DNA of 64,000 nt, taken from Polaromonas vacuolata. GTDB lineage: Bacteria; Pseudomonadota; Gammaproteobacteria; Burkholderiales; Burkholderiaceae_C. The DNA is taken from positions 3,033,501 through 3,097,500 of the forward strand of contig NZ_CP051461.1 in assembly GCF_012584515.1 (NCBI RefSeq), in the 5' to 3' direction. The notes under the pieces are model-generated. The model worked only from the letters and a program-made list of their open reading frames with translations, was not told the DNA's origin and searched no databases. Both the position numbers and the translations under genes were made by a program. This document shows, piece after piece, positions 29,132-38,020 of this stretch (position 1 is its first letter; each line of letters begins with the position of its first letter).

Positions 29132-30175
29132 TCAAACTAGGCATTGTTCAAGCCCCTGACTAAAAATATCTTTGGGTAAATCTATGCCAATGAAGACCAT
29201 TTTGCTGATTTTCTCTTCGCCTGCAGCCCAAGCTGGGCCTAAATCACTGCCCATCAACTGGTGCACACCTTGGAAAATCACCTTTCGGTCAGTGCCTTCC
29301 ATATTCAAAACGCCCTTGTAGCGCAGCATGCGCGGACCGTAAATATTCACAATAGCGCCTAAAAAGTCTTCTAACTTAGCCGGGCTAAAGGGCTTGGCTG
29401 AACGAAACACAAAACTTTTGACGTCATCGTCATGCGCGTGGTGGTGACCCGACTCGGCCGCGTGTGAGGCATGGTCGCAATCAGCGGTGTGCACATGATC
29501 ATGGCCAGCGTGATCATCTTCTTTAAGAAAATCCGGATCTATATCGAGTTTGGCGTTAAGGTTAAAGCCGCGCAAATCAAACACGTCTTTGATCGCGACT
29601 TCGCCAAAATGCACGACTTTTTGCGGCGCACGTGGGTTCATGTGCTTAATACGCTGCATTAAGGTCTGAACTTCATCCGCATCGACTAAATCCGTCTTAC
29701 TGATAAAAATCTGATCTGCAAAGCCAATTTGACGACGCGCTTCTTGACGGCCATTGAGCTGGGTTTGCGCATGCTTGGCGTCAACCAAAGTCAAGATGGA
29801 GTCAAGCAGGTACTGCTCGGCAATTTCTTCATCCATGAAAAAAGTCTGTGCCACCGGACCTGGATCGGCAAGACCGGTGGTTTCTATGACCACACGGTCA
29901 AAGTCCAGTAGACCCTTGCGTTTTTTGGCTGCTAATAGTTGCAACGTATCGCGTAAATCCTCGCGAATCGTGCAGCAAATGCAGCCGTTATTCATTTGGA
30001 TGATGTTTTCTTGTGTGTCGTTGACCAAAATCTCGTTGTCAATGTTTTCTTCACCAAACTCGTTTTCAATGACGGCAATTTTCTGACCATGGGTCTCGGT
30101 CAATATGCGCTTTAGCAAGGTGGTTTTGCCCGAGCCTAAAAAGCCGGTGAGTATCGTGACAGGAATCAAGCTCAT
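29132..30175 (-). CDS. CobW/COG0523-family GTP-dependent metal chaperone
   Basis: G3E-family P-loop GTPase, 347 residues. Seen: Walker A GFLGSGKTTLLKR at residues 11-23, the metal-binding CxCC-type motif in NNGCICCTIRED near 65, ETTGLADPGPV near 100, guanine-specificity motif SKTD near 160, and a His/Asp-rich stretch at about 222-250 (AGHDHVHTADCDHASH and following), then the CobW C-terminal domain. The His-rich arm points to zinc or a similar metal. Members insert or traffic metals into client enzymes; the client here is unknown. Its position next to a zinc-free DksA resembles known zinc-starvation loci, but I see no clear Zur box in the 175-nt upstream gap. Confidence 0.88.
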   Translation of the reverse strand: MSLIPVTILTGFLGSGKTTLLKRILTETHGQKIAVIENEFGEENIDNEILVNDTQENIIQMNNGCICCTIREDLRDTLQLLAAKKRKGLLDFDRVVIETTGLADPGPVAQTFFMDEEIAEQYLLDSILTLVDAKHAQTQLNGRQEARRQIGFADQIFISKTDLVDADEVQTLMQRIKHMNPRAPQKVVHFGEVAIKDVFDLRGFNLNAKLDIDPDFLKEDDHAGHDHVHTADCDHASHAAESGHHHAHDDDVKSFVFRSAKPFSPAKLEDFLGAIVNIYGPRMLRYKGVLNMEGTDRKVIFQGVHQLMGSDLGPAWAAGEEKISKMVFIGIDLPKDIFSQGLEQCLV

Positions 30176-30350
30176 GGTGTTTTCTACCTAACAAATCTAA
30201 TTAAAAAAAGAACTAAGCCTGAAGAATACTTATATCCTTAAACTTCAAACTCTTTAAGTTGGGGGCTTAAGTGCCAACACAAGTGCAACACCAAACCGAA
30301 ACGCTAATTACCAAGCAGCTCTTAGCGTTCATCACAACCACAATGGCTGG

Positions 30351-31532
30351 CTATTTACGCACCAGCACCAAGCCTTTGAGGTATTCACCTTCAGGAAAAT
30401 TAACCGTCATAGGGTGATCCGGCGCGCCGCCCATGCGCTCGCTGATAAAGGCATCGATACCTGCATCGATGCCTGCCGAAGCGACTATCTTATGGAACAA
30501 GTCTGCACTGATACCGCCCGAACATGAGTAGGTAAACAACACGCCGCCGGGCGCTAGCAGACTTAAGGCCAAACGGTTAATGTCTTTATACGCACGTGCG
30601 GCGCGCTCCGCATGCGCAGCGGTAGGCGCGAACTTGGGCGGATCAAGCACTATGGCGTCAAAACTCAAGCCATCCTTAATGAACTGACGCAAGCTGGCGT
30701 TGACATCCGCATCCATCAATGTGCTGCGCTCAACAGCAAATCCGTTCAGCGCCACATTCGCAGCCGCCCGGTCTATGGCAGGGCCTGAGGAGTCAATCGA
30801 CGTCACATGCGCAGCACCACCAGCCAGCGCAGCGACGGTAAAGCCACCGGTATAGCAGTAGCAGTTAAGCACGCGCTGAAAATTAAGCCGGCGTGCATAT
30901 TGGGCAAACTTTTGTCGGCTATCGCGCTGATCTAAATAAAAACCGGTTTTATGGCCTTCGGCGATATCTAAGCTAAGCGTCCAGTCGTGTTCTTTTAGCA
31001 GCATGGCAGTGTCGCCCGAGCCGGCCAGCCAGCCAGTCGCTTCAGGCAAGCCTTCCAGACTACGTACGCTGGCGTCTGACCGCTCATAAAGGCGTTGCAA
31101 GCCGGTCTGAGCCAGTAGCTCTTGGGTGATAACCGCTTTCCAATATTCACTGCCGCAGCTTGAGAACTGCACCACCAAAGTGTCACCATAACGGTCAACC
31201 ACCAGCCCCGGCAAGCCATCGGACTCACCATGCACCAACCGCATGCCGTCACTTTGGATATCAAAGCGGCTTCTCGCTGCAATTGCAGCTTGGATACGAG
31301 CGGCAAAAAAAGCCGCGTCAATCGTCTCGTTGACATCAAAACTCCAGACCCGAGCGCGGATTTTTGAGCGCGGGCTAAAAGCCGCCCATCCCAAAAACTG
31401 ACCTTGGTGGCTCTCGACCCGCACGGTCTCGCCGGCGTCAGCCTCGCCAGTGGCGATGGCGCCGTCAAAGATCCAAGGGTGACGCCTCAGCAGTGAGCGT
31501 TCTTTACCGGGCAGAAGTTGTATTGATTTCAT
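30351..31532 (-). CDS. RlmI-like 23S rRNA cytosine methyltransferase
   Basis: Class I SAM-dependent methyltransferase of the RlmI/YccW (COG1092) type, 393 residues (E. coli RlmI 396). Seen: N-terminal PUA-like domain with LLRRHPWIFDGAI near residue 16, EGHKTGFYLDQRDSR near 200, SAM-site NCYCYTGGFTVAALAGG near 230, IVLDPPKFAPT near 303 as the catalytic motif and a Cys in TYSCSGGIS near 350. Start at ATG 31530-31532; an upstream in-frame start at 31574 would overlap the divergent gene region. RlmI methylates C1962 of 23S rRNA; specificity here is inferred from the family. Confidence 0.88.
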   Translation of the reverse strand: MKSIQLLPGKERSLLRRHPWIFDGAIATGEADAGETVRVESHQGQFLGWAAFSPRSKIRARVWSFDVNETIDAAFFAARIQAAIAARSRFDIQSDGMRLVHGESDGLPGLVVDRYGDTLVVQFSSCGSEYWKAVITQELLAQTGLQRLYERSDASVRSLEGLPEATGWLAGSGDTAMLLKEHDWTLSLDIAEGHKTGFYLDQRDSRQKFAQYARRLNFQRVLNCYCYTGGFTVAALAGGAAHVTSIDSSGPAIDRAAANVALNGFAVERSTLMDADVNASLRQFIKDGLSFDAIVLDPPKFAPTAAHAERAARAYKDINRLALSLLAPGGVLFTYSCSGGISADLFHKIVASAGIDAGIDAFISERMGGAPDHPMTVNFPEGEYLKGLVLVRK

Positions 31533-31707
31533 GCGCGTATTGTCGCGGCTCAAACGAATCCCAAACATTTTCACGTCACTGCCAATATGTTTCTTTTGCT
31601 TACAGCTTTTTATACAAATTGTTGATTGTCAGAATCTCAAAGAGACGAGACAATTCGCCTCTTTTAGTAACACTTTATGGACAGCGTTTCTTTGCTTGAA
31701 TCAACTC

Positions 31708-33615
31708 ATGAAACTAGCGCAACATTTTCATAGCCTTTATCGCCTCAGTAGATTGCGGCACGCCTCACGCGCTTGTCAACACTGGCTAAAAACGATTTTT
31801 AGTAGCCTGTTACTTACTATCGCACTACTCACAAGTCAGAACGTCTGGCCACGCAGCATTCTTGATCTAGACACGCAAGCCCAGCCGATTGCACTGAGTG
31901 ATTGGGGCGATTACTGGGTCAGCACTGACGTTGGGAGAACGCCAGAAAATCTCAGCACCGACGCTGCCGTCTCTTGGCAGCCGAGCAGCAGCACTAAGCT
32001 TTACCCACTGAATGAAGACAAAATACTGTGGCTGCGTTTTACCGTACCGCCAGCGCCAGACGCAGAGCGCTGGTATCTGCAAATGCCGAGCACACAAGTC
32101 GAAAAAATTACTGTTTTCACACTCAACTCTGTCGGCCTTTGGGAGGCGCAAAGTGCTGGCGACTTGGTAGCCGTCGATAACTGGCCTCTACCCAGCCGTT
32201 ATCCCATAATGCCGATTACAGTCTCGGCCGAGATACAACATCGCTTTTTGGTACGTATCGAAAACAGTCGGCCAATTATTGCGCCGCTGGAGTTCATCAG
32301 CGAAGCCTACCTAAGCCGCACCGAGCAGCGCAATTCGCTGCTACTTGGAATTTTCTTTGGACTGGCTGGACTAGCCGTTGCTATCTCGCTGCTCAGTGCA
32401 GTCTCGCTGCGCGACTCAGCTTATGGTGTTTATGCCCTGAGCGTTGCGGTGTCCGGCTTAGCACAGGCCAGACGCACAGGTACAGCAGGGCTTCACCTCT
32501 GGCCGAATCAGCCTTGGTGGAATGACGTCTCAACCACTTTACTGCCCACGCTGGAAATGTCAGCTGCACTGCTTTTTATCTCTGTAGTAGTAGCCCTTCC
32601 CGAGCGTTCTAGGCGGCTAAACCTATCGCTTGTGCTGATGACCGTCTTAGGCCTATTAATCGCCCTTGCGATGATGAAGATGCCGACCGAGCAGCGCATT
32701 GATATCTTTCATGCCTACATTTTTTTGCCACAGCTATTAGGCGCTTATGCGCTGTTCTGGGCCTGGCGACGTGGCGACCGTTTCGCCCCCTGGCTGATAC
32801 TGGGCTTTACGCCCATGGTGCTGGCCGAAATGAGTCTGCTGGCAAAGAACGCTGGTCTGCTAGAGCCTAGCGGTCTTGTCGTTTACAGCTCGCAAATCGG
32901 CCTAGCATTGCAACTACCCATCATCATGGTGGTGCAGATGCTGCGCAGCGCACAGCGGCGCGAAAACATACGCCGCATCAGCGGACTAGACCGAGTTGAT
33001 CCAGAAACTGGCTTGATTAATGGCTATGTGCTGGTCGAACGCTTAAAGCGCATGATTGGTCGGTCCACCCGCCTCAAGCACTCCAGTGCAGTGCTGTTGA
33101 TAGACATCGTCAACACAGAGCAGATTTACCGGGAATTTGGTCGTCAAGCCGCAGACGAGTTACCGCTGCGAGTTGCCGAGCGCTTACTTTCGACCGCCCG
33201 TGAAATTGACAGTGCAGCACGTCTGTCAACACGGCGATTTGGCATGTTGGTCGAAGGGCCGATTAGCAGCGAAGAAGCGGCCTCACTAAGGCCGCGCATA
33301 GTCGCCCGCTGCCTGATGCCCTACAAGGGACTGCAAGAGAACTGCGTCGCCAGCGTTCACATCGCCTATGCATTGGTGCCGCAGCAAGGTTTGGACGCGC
33401 AAGTGCTGATGGCGCGATTAGAAGCTCGCCTAGCGGCAGCCCTGCCGAGTGACAAGCGTGCGGTATTTCCGCTTATTGAGGGTCTGCCAGAGCTAAAAAA
33501 ACCGCGTTGGAAAAAAATAGACTTATCTAACTCAAGCCCGGCGCCAGAGTCCAAAAAATCAGTTGTCTTAGGTGAGGAGTTTGGCGTTAATAGTTTTGGT
33601 CAAGCGCGCACCTAA
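31708..33615 (+). CDS. 7TMR-DISM sensor protein with degenerate GGDEF domain
   Basis: 635 residues. Signal-type hydrophobic stretch around residues 28-50; a periplasmic beta-rich 7TMR-DISM sensor domain to about 200; seven membrane helices from about 210 to 420 (starting NSLLLGIFFGLAGLAVA); then a cytoplasmic GGDEF-like domain from about 430 (DPETGLINGYVL). Where active diguanylate cyclases have GG(D/E)EF this protein reads STRRF (in LSTRRFGMLVEG), so cyclase activity is very unlikely. I start at ATG 31708, placing the signal near the N-terminus; the frame is open to 31531. Divergent from the RlmI-like gene and convergent with xerC. Ligand and output unknown. Confidence 0.8.
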   Translation: MKLAQHFHSLYRLSRLRHASRACQHWLKTIFSSLLLTIALLTSQNVWPRSILDLDTQAQPIALSDWGDYWVSTDVGRTPENLSTDAAVSWQPSSSTKLYPLNEDKILWLRFTVPPAPDAERWYLQMPSTQVEKITVFTLNSVGLWEAQSAGDLVAVDNWPLPSRYPIMPITVSAEIQHRFLVRIENSRPIIAPLEFISEAYLSRTEQRNSLLLGIFFGLAGLAVAISLLSAVSLRDSAYGVYALSVAVSGLAQARRTGTAGLHLWPNQPWWNDVSTTLLPTLEMSAALLFISVVVALPERSRRLNLSLVLMTVLGLLIALAMMKMPTEQRIDIFHAYIFLPQLLGAYALFWAWRRGDRFAPWLILGFTPMVLAEMSLLAKNAGLLEPSGLVVYSSQIGLALQLPIIMVVQMLRSAQRRENIRRISGLDRVDPETGLINGYVLVERLKRMIGRSTRLKHSSAVLLIDIVNTEQIYREFGRQAADELPLRVAERLLSTAREIDSAARLSTRRFGMLVEGPISSEEAASLRPRIVARCLMPYKGLQENCVASVHIAYALVPQQGLDAQVLMARLEARLAAALPSDKRAVFPLIEGLPELKKPRWKKIDLSNSSPAPESKKSVVLGEEFGVNSFGQART

Positions 33616-33639
33616 GGCCGTCAAAGCGTCTTAAAACAA

Positions 33640-34725
33640 TCAGTTGTCTTCCGGCTTGGCGAGCGGGTCTTTTCGCTGGCCTAGATTGTTTTGCGTCTCG
33701 GGTGCAGTCCGAAGGACTGGCGCGGCAGCTTTAGTAGCCCGCGGATGGGCCGCATCGTAGATTTTCGCCAGATGCTGAAAATCGAGCCGGGTATAGCTTT
33801 GAGTCGTGGTGATGCTGGCGTGTCCTAGCAGCTCTTGCACCGCACGCAAGTCCCCGCTGGATTGCAACAAATGGCTGGCAAAAGAGTGACGCAACATATG
33901 CGGATGAACCGGTGTTGCCAGCCCCGCCAGTCGCGATCGCTGCTTGAGGCGTACGCGAATATGTTGAGGCGTTAGTCGACCGCCACTGGCGTTGATAAAC
34001 AAAGCCGCATCAAGCCCAGCCCAACCCGGGCGCAGCGCCAACCAAGACTTGAGCGCCAGCAGCGCGGGTCCGCCCACGGGTACGCTGCGACGCTTCTCGC
34101 CCTTGCCCAACACAAAGGCTTGGGCATCATCCAGATCAATCCAGCCACGCGACTTGGCGCTGGCCTGAATATCTAAACCAACCAACTCGCCGATGCGAAA
34201 ACCACAGCCGTACAACAGCTCGGTAATGCAGCGGTCGCGCGCTTCTAAGAATGGGCTTTGAGAATCTATTTCTAACGGGGCGGCAAAATTAGCCAATTGC
34301 ACCGCCTCATCCACGCCCAGTGCTTTAGGCAGCGGTCTGGCCGCTCTGGGCGCCCGCACATCCTGCACCGGATTACTCGCAATCATGCCTTCACGGCCTA
34401 ACCAGCGATAAAAGCCGCGCCAACCCGAGAGAATCAGCGCAATGCCGCGCGCGCTGCGTCCGCCTGAATGCATTTGCCCGACCCAGCGCCGCACATGACT
34501 GCCTTGCACCGCCGTCAACTCCAGGCCAGCGAGCAAAACGTAGTTTTCAAGTTTTTCTAAGTCTAGGCAATACAGCTCGACAGTCCGCTGGGCCAGACGT
34601 TTTTCTACCCTAACGTGTTCAAGATAGCGCTCGACCAACGCATGACCCTGACCCGGCGGCACCAACACAGCGGCAACAGGGAGAGGGTTAGGAGGCGCGT
34701 AACGATTGGGCCGAGGACCTTGCAT
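33640..34725 (-). CDS. xerC: Tyrosine recombinase XerC
   Basis: Resolves chromosome dimers at dif with XerD. 361 residues, longer than E. coli (298) through an N-terminal Pro-rich lead and a C-terminal tail of about 30 residues. Seen: SAM-like N-domain (VERYLEHVRVEKRLAQRT), catalytic Arg in GCGFRIGELVGLD near 190, Lys in GKGEKRRSVPV, HxxR in HPHMLRHSFASHLL near 285, His in ELLGHASITTTQ near 310 and Tyr in SYTRLD near 320. In order with the DUF484 gene and dapF, a standard proteobacterial arrangement. Confidence 0.94.
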   Translation of the reverse strand: MQGPRPNRYAPPNPLPVAAVLVPPGQGHALVERYLEHVRVEKRLAQRTVELYCLDLEKLENYVLLAGLELTAVQGSHVRRWVGQMHSGGRSARGIALILSGWRGFYRWLGREGMIASNPVQDVRAPRAARPLPKALGVDEAVQLANFAAPLEIDSQSPFLEARDRCITELLYGCGFRIGELVGLDIQASAKSRGWIDLDDAQAFVLGKGEKRRSVPVGGPALLALKSWLALRPGWAGLDAALFINASGGRLTPQHIRVRLKQRSRLAGLATPVHPHMLRHSFASHLLQSSGDLRAVQELLGHASITTTQSYTRLDFQHLAKIYDAAHPRATKAAAPVLRTAPETQNNLGQRKDPLAKPEDN

Positions 34726-34733
34726 AGTGAAAG

Positions 34734-35420
34734 TTAAACGCGCACCGACAACAGGCGGGTTAGCGCGGCGCCGGACAAGTCGCCAATCTGAGCCAAAAAG
34801 TCAGTCGCCATTTCGCTATGAAAGCGCGCCACATCTGGTGATGCCAGTACCAACATACCAAAGGCATCAAGGCCAGTGGCAGCGCGCAGCGGAATCAACG
34901 CCACCGATTGAGCTAATGCTGGCTCGGGCAGCCAAGCGGCGGCCTCGAAGTCAACATTTAAACCGCAATAAGGCGTACTTAAAGAAGAGGCAAAAGCTCG
35001 CGCATCAGCGCTAACCCCAGCATAAAAGTCTTGATCGAGCTGGTCGTCGTTAACACCCCAAACTTTAATGGCCGCCTGCGGAACGTCGAAAACAGATTTA
35101 ATCTCCGCCACTATCGTGGCCGGCAAATCGTAAGCATGGGCGGTGAGAAGCAAGTGGCGCGTGCAGCTCTGCAGTTTGGCGGCAATCGTGACGTTCTCTT
35201 GACCGTTACGAATCATCTCCACCATTTTCGCTTCGAGTGCTTTGATCTTGTCGCGCAGCAACAAGGCTTGACGCTCCTGCAGGCTAATCGCCCGATTGCC
35301 GTGGCCACTGGAGAGCTGGACATTGGCAAGCAGCGCGGCATGGCGCTCAAAAAAATCCGGCGTGTTGACCAAAAAGCTGGCAATGTCGTCTTCGGTGATG
35401 GCGTTATTAATTGGATTCAT
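34734..35420 (-). CDS. DUF484 family protein (GAF-like)
   Basis: 228 residues, cytoplasmic. N-terminal helical part (DIASFLVNTPDFFERHAALLANV) with a coiled-coil stretch (LLLRDKIKALEAKMVEMIRN), then a GAF-like sensor fold. Ends 8 nt before xerC, so translation is probably linked. Function unknown; family members sit between dapF and xerC throughout gamma- and betaproteobacteria. Confidence 0.88.
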   Translation of the reverse strand: MNPINNAITEDDIASFLVNTPDFFERHAALLANVQLSSGHGNRAISLQERQALLLRDKIKALEAKMVEMIRNGQENVTIAAKLQSCTRHLLLTAHAYDLPATIVAEIKSVFDVPQAAIKVWGVNDDQLDQDFYAGVSADARAFASSLSTPYCGLNVDFEAAAWLPEPALAQSVALIPLRAATGLDAFGMLVLASPDVARFHSEMATDFLAQIGDLSGAALTRLLSVRV

Positions 35421-35483
35421 GAAGTCATTGTCACTAATTTAAGTAGTTTTGAAAAACTGGCGAATAGTGGCGACTAGTGCCGA

Positions 35484-36362
35484 CTAAAGATCATCCGGCA
35501 CGTCGATCTCGGACTCGAACACGGTGGTCGCCGGGCCAGTGAGCAGAACTGGCGCATTGGCTTGGCCACTCCACGCCACCGTCAACTCACCGCCGCGCAT
35601 TTGCACATCGACTTGTGGCTCGAGCAAACCCAAGCGTATACCCGCCACGACAGCGGCGCAGGCGCCTGTGCCACAGGCCAGCGTCTCACCGGCGCCGCGC
35701 TCATAAACTCGCAAACGGATCTGGCTAGGCGAGACAATTTGCATATAACCGGCATTCACACGGCGTGCAAAGCGCGGGTGGTTTTCGATCAAGGGTCCGC
35801 TGCCGGCCACGGCTGCGCTGTCCACGTCAGCAACCACTTGCACCGCATGCGGATTACCCATTGAAACCAGCGCGACCGCCATGGCAGCCTCAGATTCGCG
35901 GCCTTCGAGCGCCAGCGGCCACTGCTCCCACTGGCCCACCAGCATGGGCGACAAGCCACTGCCATCAAACGGCAGCTGCGCCAGCTCGAAGACTGGCGCG
36001 CCCATGTTCACCGTCACACGGCCGTCTGGTTGCATACAAGGCTCTATCACGCCGCTTAAAGTCTTTACACGCACTAGTAACTTATTAGTTAACCCTTGCT
36101 CGCGTACAAAGCGCACAAAGCAGCGCGCACCATTGCCGCACTGCTCGACCTCACCGCCATCGCAGTTATGAATCACATATTCAAAGTCTATGCCGGGGCT
36201 AGGCGAGGGCCGCACCGACAATATTTGGTCAGCACCGACACCAAAGTGTCTATCAGCTAGAAAGCGATATTGAGCGCTGGACAAGCCATATTGACCACGA
36301 GTTTCGTCGAGCATGACAAAGTCATTGCCGGCACCTTGCATTTTTGTAAACTTGATTCGCAT
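35484..36362 (-). CDS. dapF: Diaminopimelate epimerase
   Basis: Converts LL-DAP to meso-DAP, for lysine and for MurE. 292 residues (E. coli 274). Seen: [15 protein letters not shown] at residues 5-19, first catalytic Cys in [11 protein letters not shown] near 85 and second in [14 protein letters not shown] near 235. Start is ATG 36360-36362; a frame extending to 36497 lies antisense to the next gene. 63 nt before the DUF484 gene. Confidence 0.96.
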   Translation of the reverse strand: MRIKFTKMQGAGNDFVMLDETRGQYGLSSAQYRFLADRHFGVGADQILSVRPSPSPGIDFEYVIHNCDGGEVEQCGNGARCFVRFVREQGLTNKLLVRVKTLSGVIEPCMQPDGRVTVNMGAPVFELAQLPFDGSGLSPMLVGQWEQWPLALEGRESEAAMAVALVSMGNPHAVQVVADVDSAAVAGSGPLIENHPRFARRVNAGYMQIVSPSQIRLRVYERGAGETLACGTGACAAVVAGIRLGLLEPQVDVQMRGGELTVAWSGQANAPVLLTGPATTVFESEIDVPDDL

Positions 36363-36435
36363 AAACCTATTATCCCGCCCGGATAGCGCTACTCTAGCTA
36401 GCTTGGTACAACAACTAACCCGAGGCTTGAAAAAT

Positions 36436-36978
36436 ATGCGTATTCCTGACTGGACTCCCGCGCTCAAAGAACAACCCAAAGAACTGGTTAACGCCATCTT
36501 GGCTAGGCGCGGCGGCGAGCTAATTAACCTAGACCGCGCTTTGCTGTGGAGCGAACCCTTGGCACGCGGCTGGAACGTTTATCTCAAAGCCGTACGCAGC
36601 GAACTGCCCACTAGCCCCAAGCTGCGCGAACTCGGAATTTGCACAGTCGCCTTGCTGACCGGCGCGCATTACGAATACAAACACCACGCACCAGACTTTT
36701 TAACCGCTGGCGGCACGCAGCTAGAGCTTGACGAGCTAGGCGCTGTGCTGGGCCGCTCACCGCGCAATGTAACGGTCAGCAGTTTAGGTGAAGTTGAAAA
36801 ACTAGTGGTTGAATATGCAGCGCAAATGACGCTAGACGTAAAGGTCAGTGACGCGGTTTTCGAGGCGCTTAGGCAGCACTTTGACACCACGCAAATCGTC
36901 GAGCTCACCAGTGCAATTGCCACTTACAACATGGTGGCGCGCTTTTTAGTGGCTTTGGGCGTGACACCCGAGCAGTAA
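36436..36978 (+). CDS. Carboxymuconolactone decarboxylase-family protein
   Basis: 180 residues, all-helical CMD/AhpD-like fold. Seen: [27 protein letters not shown] around residues 60-85. The redox CxxC of AhpD is absent (only one Cys), so this resembles the decarboxylase-like branch with the AHYE-type motif. Substrate unknown. I start at ATG 36436, since the longer frame overlaps dapF. Followed at once by a bidirectional terminator. Confidence 0.82.
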   Translation: MRIPDWTPALKEQPKELVNAILARRGGELINLDRALLWSEPLARGWNVYLKAVRSELPTSPKLRELGICTVALLTGAHYEYKHHAPDFLTAGGTQLELDELGAVLGRSPRNVTVSSLGEVEKLVVEYAAQMTLDVKVSDAVFEALRQHFDTTQIVELTSAIATYNMVARFLVALGVTPEQ

Positions 36979-36983
36979 AAAAA

Positions 36984-37005
36984 AAGCAGGCTGCAAAGCC
37001 TGCTT
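36984..37005. terminator. Bidirectional intrinsic terminator
   Basis: 8-bp stem AAGCAGGC / GCCTGCTT with a 6-nt loop, flanked by an A-run on the left and a T-rich stretch on the right. It serves the CMD gene (plus) and the Bug-family gene (minus), which converge here. Confidence 0.88.
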
Positions 37006-37019
37006 CTTTTACTAAGTTG

Positions 37020-37994
37020 TTAATCGGCTTTGATGTTGTTGTCCTTGACGACTTTGGCCCAAACATCAATTTGCTTATTGATAAACAGCTGCGCTGAATC
37101 TGAGGAACCACCCACAATGCCAATACCTTGGGCGGTAAGTTTTTTGGCAATCTCAGGATTTTTTAAAATTTTATTGATCTCTGTGTTCATGCGCTGCATG
37201 ACAGCCGGCGGTGTTTTGGCGGGCGCTAACACGGCCCACCAAGCGGGCGCATCAAAGCCAGCAAAACCGCTCTCGGCGACAGTCGGCACATTCGGCAAAT
37301 CCGGCGAGCGCTTGCTAGTGGTGACCGCCAGCGGCCGCAAGCGACCACTGTCAATATGCGGCTTAGTCAAGAACACCGAACCGATAGACAGCGGCACATG
37401 GCCGGCAATCGCATCCGTCATCAACGGGCCACCGCCTTTGTAAGGCACATGCTGCCAATCTAAGGCGGCGCTTTTCCCCAGCAATTCCATGGCCAGATGA
37501 CCCAAGCTGCCCGAACCAATACTGCCGTAGCTGACATTCTTTTTAGCCTTGGCCGCGGCCAACACATCGGCAAAAGTCTTGTACTCAGAACCGACAGCAG
37601 TGGCCAACACCATGGCGCCCGTACCCACCAAAGTAATCGGCACCAAGTCTTTGCGCGTGTCGTAAGGCAAATTGGGCAACAAACTAGGATTTACACCGTG
37701 GGTATCAAACACCACGGCAAAGGTGTAGCCATCGGCTGGCGACGCCGCCACTGCGGCCGTACCGATTGAGCCAGCCGCACCACCGCGGTTCTCAACAATC
37801 ACCGCTTGGCCCAACGCCAAGGCCAAGGGCTGGGACAAAATCCGCGCCACTTGATCGACCGAGCCACCTGGCGGGAACACAGCGATCAGCCGTATCGGCC
37901 CCTTGGTTGGCCAGGCTGGACCGCTTTGGGCGGTCGCAAAAGTAGTTAAAGACAATGCAAATAAAGCCAACAATCCGCGTCGTAAATTCAGCAT
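37020..37994 (-). CDS. Bug-family (TTT-type) periplasmic binding protein
   Basis: Tripartite tricarboxylate transporter receptor of the TctC/Bug family, 324 residues. Seen: signal peptide MLNLRRGLLALFALSLTTFA, then WPTKGPIRLIAVFPPGGSVD, VENRGGAAGSIG near 75 and NVSYGSIGSGSLGH near 140, standard for the family. Start ATG 37992-37994 has GGAGA 5 nt upstream. No TctA/TctB permease genes are nearby, which is usual for the many orphan Bug proteins of Burkholderiales. Ligand unknown, probably a carboxylate. Confidence 0.9.
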   Translation of the reverse strand: MLNLRRGLLALFALSLTTFATAQSGPAWPTKGPIRLIAVFPPGGSVDQVARILSQPLALALGQAVIVENRGGAAGSIGTAAVAASPADGYTFAVVFDTHGVNPSLLPNLPYDTRKDLVPITLVGTGAMVLATAVGSEYKTFADVLAAAKAKKNVSYGSIGSGSLGHLAMELLGKSAALDWQHVPYKGGGPLMTDAIAGHVPLSIGSVFLTKPHIDSGRLRPLAVTTSKRSPDLPNVPTVAESGFAGFDAPAWWAVLAPAKTPPAVMQRMNTEINKILKNPEIAKKLTAQGIGIVGGSSDSAQLFINKQIDVWAKVVKDNNIKAD

Positions 37995-38020
37995 CCCAGT
38001 CTCCATGATGTAATTGTTTA

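Noticed and set aside
29123..29142. Terminator formed by GCCTA and TAGGC at the COG0523 gene's end
   Set aside because: Only 5 bp, no T-run, and it overlaps the stop codon.
30176..30350. Zur-type operator upstream of the COG0523 gene
   Set aside because: The region is AT-rich, but I found no convincing Zur palindrome.
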